31,104 bases of DNA, taken from a virus. Of this stretch, positions 21,848 to 27,973 are shown piece by piece (within the stretch, counting starts at the first letter, position 1; every line of letters starts with the position of its first letter). The stretch is taken from the IMG/VR virus record IMGVR_UViG_3300047548_000747, positions 1 through 31,104 of that record; one strand, 5' to 3'. The translations under genes and the position numbers were made by a program. The notes beneath the pieces are model-generated. The model had not been told where the DNA came from. It did no database searches and was given only the letters and a program-made list of their open reading frames with translations.

Positions 21848-22197
21848 TCACCAATCTGGATATAGCCGTTTGTCAGCGTCGTTACTTCGCGGGGGCTTTG
21901 CTGGTATTTCGTCGGCACGAATTCATCGAGCGATTTGCCCAGCAACTGAGCGTAGGCGGCAACGTGCTGAAGATTCAGCCGGGCCAATGCCAGCCATCGA
22001 ACAGCGTCGCCGTTCATGGCGTCTGCGATGTCCTGTGGGCTTGCTTGTGGATGCTCCCAAAACGCCCTCCACCCGTCGATGTGCTCGCCTGCTCTGCGGT
22101 CAATTTCGGATTTGACTTTGCGGAGCAACTCATCGGCTGCCATTTGTGCCTGAGTGGGCTGCGGGATTGGATTGGTTGCAAAAATGCCGTCTGTCAT
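21844..22197 (-). CDS. Unknown small protein in the fibre region
   Basis: A 117-residue, mainly helical protein (QMAADELLRKVKSEIDRRAGEHIDGWRAFW, then WLALARLNLQHVAAYAQLLG). It ends in a strand (TLTNGYIQIGE). The ATG at 22197 lies five bases after the stop of the fibre gene; an earlier ATG at 22221 would overlap it. It could be a fibre-assembly chaperone, the usual occupant of this position, but no family motif is visible. Confidence 0.55.
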   Translation of the reverse strand: MTDGIFATNPIPQPTQAQMAADELLRKVKSEIDRRAGEHIDGWRAFWEHPQASPQDIADAMNGDAVRWLALARLNLQHVAAYAQLLGKSLDEFVPTKYQQSPREVTTLTNGYIQIGE

Positions 22198-22201
22198 GTT
22201 G

Positions 22202-23458
22202 TTATCCAAAAGCGAATTCAATCGTCGGGAAGAACCATGCTGACCACCGCCAGTTCTCTGCGTTTATTCCAGTCACCGTGAAAAATGGACTCGTCCCACT
22301 GATTGTCAAATCTGTGCTTGCGTTGTCCTCGTAGTCTGTCCCGATGATTTGCGACTCAACAAGCGTGATAGTGCCACTCACGTTTTTGAATATCAATCGG
22401 CGAGTGTAGACGGCTAATGCTGATCCGTCGGATTTGCTTCCGGAAACCTGCAGAATACCCGTCAAAATTGTGTTCGATCGAGTGGTGAAGGCTGGCGAGC
22501 CAAACAGATTTCGTAGCTGTAATGCGGTAGGCGTGTTGTTTGTAGTTGATGCCGAAAGAAAAAAGCCGCCCACTCGAACATCAAAAGCGCTATGCCGAAA
22601 ACCAAACGTTAATTCATTTTGGCGGCTTGCAGTGGCTACTGCACCAATTGCAATCCCGCAATGAGCAGTAACTATCGTGTTTACTGTACCAATTGCCGTG
22701 GCGTTGCTTACAGTAACAGACCCAGATTCGGGGCAAATGCACAGACTACCTATTCCCGTTACGCTCGATGCGCCAATCGCAATTGATGACCGCTCAGTAA
22801 CGCTAGCCGTACCAATTGCAATTGATCCTCGCGATCCCTCTGCTCCATTCGCAGAGGCATTCCCAATCGCAATGACATTGTTTCCGCCAGTGGCTGAAGC
22901 ACCTGGCCCAATTGCTATGCAGCCCGTGTTGTTTGTTCGCGAATTGACGCCAATGACAATGCTATTATCGCCCGCTGCAACTTGATTGGCGTTTGTGCGA
23001 GTGGTCTGAAGATCAATTGCGTTTGCACCCCTAGCATTGCCGCCTGCGGTCGTACCATCTGGCACTGCCAGCGAAAACGCACCCGATCCCTTCGGCACGA
23101 TCGACACCGAAACATTCGTGCTGCTACCAGTCGCCTGCAGACTCAGGTGGTTGACTGTGGCGTTTGGCGATGCCGTGTAGATGTCCGGAATGATCCATCC
23201 GCTGCCCTGCAGTGTTGCTCCGCCTGCGCCGTCTGCCCGCAGAACTGCGTTGTCTGTCGAGCCTGCGGAACCACCAATCCCGCCCGATGGTGCCGCAAAC
23301 GCCACCGATCCATCACCCTGCACCGTCAGCACGTCGCCAGACGATGCCGTGGCGAAACTGATCGTTTGGCAGGCTGCAGCCGCATTGGTGTTGTTCCCGA
23401 GCAGGCTGCGGGCTGCAACGTCGACAATCTGCGCAGGGATTACGGCGGTCTGGCCCAT
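22202..23458 (-). CDS. Tail fibre with YadA/Hep-Hag head repeats
   Basis: A 418-residue, Gly/Ala/Ser/Thr-rich fibre. Residues about 165-275 contain the repeats (IAIGPGASATGG, VIAIGNASANGA, SIAIGTASVTE, IAIGASSV) of the trimeric autotransporter head (left-handed beta roll). The N-terminal part has a phage-fibre layout (GGSAGSTDNAVLRADG), and the C-terminal 140 residues are a distinct receptor-facing domain (VRVGGFFLSAS onward). It would trimerise at the tail end and bind the host surface. The ATG at 23458 overlaps the previous stop by one base (TAATG). It is the largest host-contact protein here. Confidence 0.85.
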   Translation of the reverse strand: MGQTAVIPAQIVDVAARSLLGNNTNAAAACQTISFATASSGDVLTVQGDGSVAFAAPSGGIGGSAGSTDNAVLRADGAGGATLQGSGWIIPDIYTASPNATVNHLSLQATGSSTNVSVSIVPKGSGAFSLAVPDGTTAGGNARGANAIDLQTTRTNANQVAAGDNSIVIGVNSRTNNTGCIAIGPGASATGGNNVIAIGNASANGAEGSRGSIAIGTASVTERSSIAIGASSVTGIGSLCICPESGSVTVSNATAIGTVNTIVTAHCGIAIGAVATASRQNELTFGFRHSAFDVRVGGFFLSASTTNNTPTALQLRNLFGSPAFTTRSNTILTGILQVSGSKSDGSALAVYTRRLIFKNVSGTITLVESQIIGTDYEDNASTDLTISGTSPFFTVTGINAENWRWSAWFFPTIEFAFG

Positions 23459-23823
23459 TATTCAGATTCCTCACGGCAATCACTGCAGGCTGTTTTCACG
23501 ATGTCCTCGATGATGCTGGCGTTGGTGGCGATTGAGAGCAGCGCGGCTTCCACCGCGTCCTCAAAACTGGTGTTGTTCGCTGCAGCGTAATCGCCCTCGC
23601 TCGCACGCGCCTCCGCTCGACAATCGCCGAATGCAGAGACAGCCTCCCTCACACGCTGTTGGGCAGCCTTCAGGGCTGCCACAGCCGCCATCGCAGCAAG
23701 TTGCTCCGGATAGCATCGCCCAAGTGGCCGGCTGTCGGGATCGGGCTGAAACACTATCCCACCGGAAGGAGGTTCCGTCGGGGTGGGTGTAGGAATCTGT
23801 CCGCTGAGTTGCTCGTCCGCCAT
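23458..23823 (-). CDS. Unknown small protein before the fibre
   Basis: A 121-residue protein with a Pro/Thr-rich N-terminus (PTPTPTEPPSGG), a helical middle (AAMAAVAALKAAQQRVREAVSAFG) and four C-terminal cysteines near CRAEA/CSDCREE. The ATG at 23823 has AGAGGTGG six bases upstream, so its frame is well supported. A longer out-of-frame ORF from upstream (to 23561) covers most of it. No family recognised. Confidence 0.6.
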   Translation of the reverse strand: MADEQLSGQIPTPTPTEPPSGGIVFQPDPDSRPLGRCYPEQLAAMAAVAALKAAQQRVREAVSAFGDCRAEARASEGDYAAANNTSFEDAVEAALLSIATNASIIEDIVKTACSDCREESE

Positions 23824-24070
23824 TGTCTGCCACCTCTGATACAGGGATACGATTTGCCACCAAAGCCACATTGTACTGCCTCACACTCCATTGCCCGAAC
23901 ATCGTGAGAGTGAACGGAGCGAGCAGAATCAGCCCTTTACCCAACCGCTCGCCGTGCTTTGTGTCGCCGATGCTCTTGAGTGCCACGACACCCCACAAAA
24001 AACAGAGCCACGCGAATCCCGCGGCCTTGAGGAATTCAGTGCCGAGTTCCATCGTGAGTATCTGGTTCAT
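23561..24070 (-). CDS. Small two-segment membrane protein, long out-of-frame overlap
   Basis: The N-terminal 65 residues look real: an ATGA overlap at 24070 and two hydrophobic segments (AAGFAWLCFLWGVVAL at about 14-29 and GLILLAPFTLTMFGQW at about 43-58). From about residue 83 on, the frame runs inside the well-supported gene 23458-23823, with Cys/Arg-rich, low-quality sequence. The real protein may stop near there through a frameshift, or both frames may be used. A holin role is possible from topology and location. Confidence 0.45.
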   Translation of the reverse strand: MNQILTMELGTEFLKAAGFAWLCFLWGVVALKSIGDTKHGERLGKGLILLAPFTLTMFGQWSVRQYNVALVANRIPVSEVADNGGRATQRTDSYTHPDGTSFRWDSVSARSRQPATWAMLSGATCCDGGCGSPEGCPTACEGGCLCIRRLSSGGACERGRLRCSEQHQF

Positions 24071-24270
24071 TGTGTCAGACTCATTGCGAAAAAGGTTGCG
24101 ATTATTGCCACAGCGTAAGCGATCGCCCAGACGACCGCACGCCATGCGTTGCCGGTGTAGCCCAGGAGTGTCTTTGCCTCGTCCCTGCCCACGCGCACCC
24201 GCTTGTCCCCGGCCTGCAGGTCGATGCCGCCACTCTCTTGCTGATTGTCAGGTTGGGCTTCATCGGTCAT
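24067..24270 (-). CDS. Small C-tail-anchored membrane protein
   Basis: A 67-residue protein with an acidic N-terminus (TDEAQPDNQQE), a basic middle (DKRVRVGRDE) and one membrane segment near the C-terminus (AVVWAIAYAVAIIATFFAM). The stop overlaps the next start (ATGA). With its neighbour it forms a pair of small membrane genes, a common sign of holin/antiholin systems. Neither has diagnostic motifs. Confidence 0.6.
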   Translation of the reverse strand: MTDEAQPDNQQESGGIDLQAGDKRVRVGRDEAKTLLGYTGNAWRAVVWAIAYAVAIIATFFAMSLTQ

Positions 24271-24305
24271 TCTGCGGGGCCTTGCCGCGGTTGCTGGGAA
24301 TTAGA

Positions 24306-24332
24306 CGCCCTGCGGTTGGTAGCAACAGGGCG
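24306..24332 (-). other. Hairpin after the gene ending at 24334
   Basis: Just after the stop codon on the minus strand, CGCCCTG and CAGGGCG form a perfect 7-bp stem with a 13-base loop. No T-run follows, so it is a weak terminator or a transcript-stabilising or processing hairpin rather than a clear terminator. Confidence 0.4.
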
Positions 24333-24333
24333 G

Positions 24334-24747
24334 TTATTTGTCAACATCAAAGGGTGATTGCAAATCGGACTCCCGCAGCAGTCGCATGCCGAGATTTTCA
24401 GTGTTCTGGATCTGCTGAACCTGCGGGGCTGGTGTTGGGGCTGGTTTTTGTTCGAGCATTTGATTGAGGAAATAGCCGCCGATTGCGCCCGCAGGGCCGA
24501 GCATGCCGAGGCCGGCTGCGAGCAGTGGGCCGATGCCGGACTTTTGCGGCTGTTGCGGAATCTGCTGTGGTGGCGAATAGTAATGCACGTCGCCGGCTGA
24601 GGTGATCTTCATTTCGTCACTCTCAGATGCCTGCTGCATCCCCAAACCAGTCCGTCGATACGCGTCCAGATGCTTGCGCCCCATCTCCAGTTTCTCCTGC
24701 ACATGGTCTGTCATTATCGTGCTGAACAAACTCTGAAAACGACTCAT
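24334..24747 (-). CDS. Unknown protein with hydrophobic Gly-rich middle
   Basis: A 137-residue protein (start at 24747 uncertain; later ATGs at 24714 and 24681 and an earlier GTG at 24771 are alternatives). The N-terminal part is helical and charged (VQEKLEMGRKHLDAYRR). A Gln/Pro linker leads to a Gly/Ala/Leu-rich segment (GIGPLLAAGLGMLGPAGAIGGYFL) that could insert in a membrane. A Pro/Gln-rich tail follows. The first 92-125 bases overlap out of frame with the gene at 24623-24883. A membrane-active or lysis-associated protein is plausible. Confidence 0.5.
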   Translation of the reverse strand: MSRFQSLFSTIMTDHVQEKLEMGRKHLDAYRRTGLGMQQASESDEMKITSAGDVHYYSPPQQIPQQPQKSGIGPLLAAGLGMLGPAGAIGGYFLNQMLEQKPAPTPAPQVQQIQNTENLGMRLLRESDLQSPFDVDK

Positions 24748-24883
24748 AGGGCGTGCCTTTATAAATTTCACTCAACACGATCTCAATAGCCCGGCCAGTA
24801 CGAATTGCAGTTTCAAATGCAGCGTCAACTGCAGTCGCCTCTGCGTCGTAGTCGGCCAGACTATTGAGTATCGATGACAGCAT
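24623..24883 (-). CDS. Small unknown ORF, partly overlapped out of frame
   Basis: An 86-residue frame. The first half (LADYDAEATAVDAAFETAIRTGRAIEIVLSEIYKG) has protein-like helix character, but after about residue 50 it runs across the next gene in another frame and loses it. It starts two bases after the previous stop. It may be a short genuine gene, or the first half may be joined to the following frame by a frameshift. Confidence 0.4.
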   Translation of the reverse strand: MLSSILNSLADYDAEATAVDAAFETAIRTGRAIEIVLSEIYKGTPYESFSEFVQHDNDRPCAGETGDGAQASGRVSTDWFGDAAGI

Positions 24884-24885
24884 TG

Positions 24886-25179
24886 TTATTTGTCCGGTGC
24901 TGCAGTATTTCCCGGACCATTGGTTTCCGATCGAGTGCGGCCACTGCCAGACTCAAGGACAACACGAGCAGCATTCGCTTCGCGAAACTGCATTCCCTGA
25001 GCATATTGCATCTCAAGGACCTTCTCGAAGGTGGTCGCGTTCGTGCTGTGACGATCGCGGTCAGCCTTCAATCGCTGCATAAAGAAATCATCGGTTTCTG
25101 CCGCTGACATTTTGCCATCTCCTTTTTTGCCCGGAATTGTAATAACGCCATCACCGGGAATAGGCGTTCCGGTGCTCAC
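24886..25179 (-). CDS. Small hydrophilic protein after the protease
   Basis: A 97-residue charged protein with a helical middle (FFMQRLKADRDRHSTNATTFEKVLEMQYAQGMQF) and a Ser/Gly/Arg tail. The start is GTG at 25179 with GGAGG six bases upstream, overlapping the protease stop (GTGA); an internal ATG at 25110 with AAGGAG eight bases before it is an alternative. No family is seen. Confidence 0.55.
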   Translation of the reverse strand: MSTGTPIPGDGVITIPGKKGDGKMSAAETDDFFMQRLKADRDRHSTNATTFEKVLEMQYAQGMQFREANAARVVLESGSGRTRSETNGPGNTAAPDK

Positions 25180-26180
25180 TTTGAGCCTCCGAGTGTCTCG
25201 ACGTCAAGAATGATAGGCTGGCCGGGCGCGTATGTCTCGCGGTCGATCTCTCGCCCATCACGTGCGAGGATAATCGTGATCGGTAGACACTGCCCGTCGC
25301 GGCCTTTGAGCTGGTTGATATTTTGCTGCATCCATGCGCTCACGGCCGCCTGAATCTGCGAGTCCGTCGGGCGAACGATCTGCGGAGCGGGCGGACTGGC
25401 TGACTGCTGCTGCGGTACTGACGGTCTCGTGACGATGCCGACGGAGTCAATTGGCGGAGTGACACCAACCACGCGGGGTGGTCCTGTCGGGATGCCGATG
25501 AATTGCGGCTGCTGGATCTGCGGACGGAGCCAGATGGAGCAGCCATTTGGTCCGCATTGCTGCGAGTAGTATTGTGTGAGATGCAGTCGTATCGCGTCTG
25601 CATCTGTCACCACCGTGCGAGCGTTGGTCGCCGCGTATTGGCTGCGTGATGTCGGCGTGCTGCCGGATGTTTCGACGCCCGTAACCAGCCCGACAGCGTA
25701 GCCATCATCGGTGACCACTGGGGCGCCGGAGTCGCCTGAGCACGAATGCAAACCACCGTCGCCGATCATGAACTGACTGCCCACCATTTCGCCGGTCCAG
25801 CCCGTAGTGGGGCGGCCGTGGTATTTCGGACCAAACCCGAGCGCCTCAACACGGACGCGCTGCGTTGCCTGCTGCAGTGCGAATTCACCGCCGTAGGGCA
25901 TGGGGGACTCGAAACAGGCCACGTCGTGCCGCGGATGAATCCGCAGGTTTTCGACAGCGTATCGCTGGCCTCCTTTGATCACCGAGCCGCGTTCGGCGCG
26001 GTCGAAATTGTGGGCTGCTGTGACGATCAGGCACCGGCCGCTTTCTGTGGTGCCGACAACGAAGCATGTGCCGTAGCCTGTGTATTGATTGCCTTGCGTC
26101 GTTTTCCCCTGCACTATCAATTGCATGGCTTCGGCGTTTGCACTGCAGCACAGCAGGAGCCAGATTATCAGTGTTCTCAT
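25176..26180 (-). CDS. Exported trypsin-like serine protease
   Basis: A 334-residue protein. Residues 1-18 are a typical signal peptide (charged start, TLIIWLLLCC core, then ANAEA), so it crosses the membrane. The protease domain (about 20-200) carries all three catalytic elements: TAAHN (H57), RHDVACFE (D86) and CSGDSGAP (S151), in chymotrypsin order. A Pro/Gln/Arg-rich linker (about 220-270) follows, then a C-terminal domain with LPITIILARDGREI. The last ten codons of the nuclease gene are not shared; the start ATG at 26180 overlaps that gene's stop. Exported proteases are unusual in phages and might serve surface processing or lysis. Confidence 0.8.
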   Translation of the reverse strand: MRTLIIWLLLCCSANAEAMQLIVQGKTTQGNQYTGYGTCFVVGTTESGRCLIVTAAHNFDRAERGSVIKGGQRYAVENLRIHPRHDVACFESPMPYGGEFALQQATQRVRVEALGFGPKYHGRPTTGWTGEMVGSQFMIGDGGLHSCSGDSGAPVVTDDGYAVGLVTGVETSGSTPTSRSQYAATNARTVVTDADAIRLHLTQYYSQQCGPNGCSIWLRPQIQQPQFIGIPTGPPRVVGVTPPIDSVGIVTRPSVPQQQSASPPAPQIVRPTDSQIQAAVSAWMQQNINQLKGRDGQCLPITIILARDGREIDRETYAPGQPIILDVETLGGSK

Positions 26181-26572
26181 TTGACTTTCTCCCGCGTTGC
26201 GTGCCCCGCCTTGACCTGCGCTTCGGCTAGGTTTGTGCCGTCGCGGAGTAGATACACGTCACCGATTACGCGTCCCATGCTGGTTGAGTCGCGAAAGTCA
26301 CCATCCAGGCTGCCGACGACGTGCAAGCGAACCTGATAGCCGTCTGCCAGATTCCGCAGGTGCAGGTGTGATGCCATGCCGCTGTTTTCGGGGATATCTT
26401 TTTTGAGCGCCCATTGCCGCCGCTGTTCGATCGATTCCATCTCGGGCGCCCAACAGTTGCGGAGGCGGACGACGAATTTTCGAGTGACTTCCACCTCAAT
26501 CGTGTCGCCATCGAGGACACGCGAAACACGGCCGTCTGTTGTCCAGCCGAGTTCTGGCATTTGATCCGTCAT
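26177..26572 (-). CDS. SNase-family nuclease
   Basis: A 131-residue protein with the staphylococcal-nuclease layout: VLDGDTIEV (acidic metal residues, D21/D23), RLRNCWAPE (Arg near 38, Glu near 44) and SMGRVIGDVYL (Arg near 101). It has no signal peptide, so it should act inside the cell or after lysis, unlike secreted thermonucleases. The ATG at 26572 overlaps the preceding DUF1353 stop (ATGA). It could degrade host DNA or process ends. Confidence 0.7.
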   Translation of the reverse strand: MTDQMPELGWTTDGRVSRVLDGDTIEVEVTRKFVVRLRNCWAPEMESIEQRRQWALKKDIPENSGMASHLHLRNLADGYQVRLHVVGSLDGDFRDSTSMGRVIGDVYLLRDGTNLAEAQVKAGHATREKVK

Positions 26573-26985
26573 CGCTCCGCCCTCCAGATGAACCGCCGGT
26601 ACGCCGACACGGCGAGGAACATCGCATAATGCCGCCACGCGGGAACGCCGGCATCACGCAACAGCCAGAGAAAACAGGCGTCGCCAAACACGCGTTGTGG
26701 TCGCGTTTCGGCTTCCTCGCAGATCCAGTCGTGAACCAAACTGGCGAGAGCGAAACGCGGATCTTTGGGGCGTCCAATAATCCACCACAGCGGCCGCGGA
26801 ATTGAGGCGCCGTCCCAAAGGTACAGAGCAGGAATCGACACCTCCAGCGTTGCACCGTGGCAGATATTTGCCCGTACGAGGATGTCTTCATTCACGACAT
26901 CGAAGTGACTGTCAGCAGCACAAACGCCGCTGTATGCAGCCAATTCCTCGCTGCATTGAATCGTTATGGGCTCTTTTCTTGCCAC
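26569..26985 (-). CDS. DUF1353 family protein
   Basis: A 138-residue protein that matches DUF1353: LYLWDGASIPRPLWWIIGRP and LASLVHDWICEEAETR. This small family is common in phages and near lysis genes, and its HDxxC/E-like motif suggests a peptidase-like site, though function is not established. The start is GTG at 26985 with GGAG seven bases ahead; a GTG at 27042 is the alternative. It is followed by an ATGA overlap with the nuclease. Confidence 0.7.
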   Translation of the reverse strand: MARKEPITIQCSEELAAYSGVCAADSHFDVVNEDILVRANICHGATLEVSIPALYLWDGASIPRPLWWIIGRPKDPRFALASLVHDWICEEAETRPQRVFGDACFLWLLRDAGVPAWRHYAMFLAVSAYRRFIWRAER

Positions 26986-27145
26986 AGCATTTCTCCGCAG
27001 TCGTCCGTCCCGCAACACGTCCGCCGTGGGTGGGGGCCGCACAATCAGGGGCTGCGGCGTCCTGCAGGGCCTCCCACCCGGCGGGCGTCTCCACCGAATG
27101 ATAGGCTAGCGGACTTTGCGGAATTGGCAAGATGGATCGGCAAGA
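26986..27145. other. 160-base gap
   Basis: Between the two small genes no supported gene was seen. A minus-strand reading through here lacks a good start and ribosome binding site. Possible leader space for DUF1353. Confidence 0.3.
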
Positions 27146-27640
27146 TTATTCGAGGGACGCGAAAAGATCCAGTTCGCGAACGGCTTTCATCACGTCCGCC
27201 ACTGGCGTCGCGTCTACGGGCCTTCGATCAGTCCGGCGAGGAATCGGCCCCGCCGGATGAAGCAGCGCCTCAGATGCCCAGTCAGCGGCTTCCTGCGGGC
27301 AGCCCGTCCACCAGTGCCAGTCTCCGGGCAGTGCGGAGTCATAGGCAATGGCTTCCCGCGTCAGTTGCCCAGTCGCCAGCCCGTCCCGCTCGATCGCTGC
27401 CAGAGTCGCCCACGCTGCCGCCAGTGCGTCGCCTGCGAGGATACGCCGTTCCTCAGCCGCTCCGAGCGACACACGCAGCCAGACGAACGCCTGCGGGGTC
27501 AGGCGACGGTGCCACGCGTCGGAGATGTCGCCGCGGAAATCCGCTCTCACCCAGTCGCCCCACATCGGATGGTTGATCAGAACAATTCGCGACAATTTCA
27601 CGGAAACGAATAAAAGATTATTTGGAGAGAGAGCATACAT
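27146..27640 (-). CDS. Unknown protein next to the repeat array
   Basis: A 164-residue protein (start uncertain; ATGs at 27709, 27640 and 27565 are in frame and none has a strong ribosome binding site). The core is helical and Trp-rich (DAWHRRLTPQAFVWLRVSLGAAEERRILAGDALAAAW). It has no membrane segment. It is separated from the primase by the TGTAAC array and lies first in the lysis/fibre run. The 27709 start would place two TGTAAC sites inside the coding part. Function unknown. Confidence 0.5.
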   Translation of the reverse strand: MYALSPNNLLFVSVKLSRIVLINHPMWGDWVRADFRGDISDAWHRRLTPQAFVWLRVSLGAAEERRILAGDALAAAWATLAAIERDGLATGQLTREAIAYDSALPGDWHWWTGCPQEAADWASEALLHPAGPIPRRTDRRPVDATPVADVMKAVRELDLFASLE

Positions 27641-27973
27641 ATTGAATGAGCCCGTGTAACGGAGTGATTTGAGCCTCGTGTAACGCTGCCGCAGGCACCA
27701 GAATACCATTTTTTGCTGTGTTTTTACGCGTGTAACAGTGTAACAGCATTTTTCGAAGGGATACGAACACTTTTCGGGAGAGGGTCACAAAATATTTTTG
27801 AGGGAGGAGGTGAGGCGATTCTTTGGGCTTCTGCGGTTTGGTGTGTTACACTGTTACAGATCTCTATCTCAATCTCTCTAACTCTCTATCTCATATCACT
27901 TTACGTCTATTCCATTAGTGTAACAGTAACTGTAACAAGAGTACTTTGTAACGGAGGAACCGCCGTTACACGG
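27641..27973. repeat. TGTAAC repeat array: origin or operator candidate
   Basis: This 333-base non-coding stretch holds about ten copies of TGTAAC(A). In plus orientation they lie at 27655, 27679, 27731, 27739, 27919, 27931 and 27947. In minus orientation (TGTTACA or GTTACA) they lie at 27844, 27852 and 27965. The pairs 27731/27739 and 27844/27852 have an 8-bp period and point at each other. Between them lies a pyrimidine tract (27861-27900), on the minus strand purine-rich. Position beside the primase-helicase fits a replication origin with iterons; it could equally be an operator cluster. No gene is supported. Confidence 0.6.

Noticed and set aside
26912-27130. Minus-strand reading of about 72 codons between DUF1353 and the 27146 gene
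   Set aside because: Starts only with TTG, overlaps DUF1353 out of frame and has no protein-like features.
27641-27973. CRISPR array
   Set aside because: The units are six to eight bases, in both orientations and unevenly spaced, without a constant repeat of about 30 bases.
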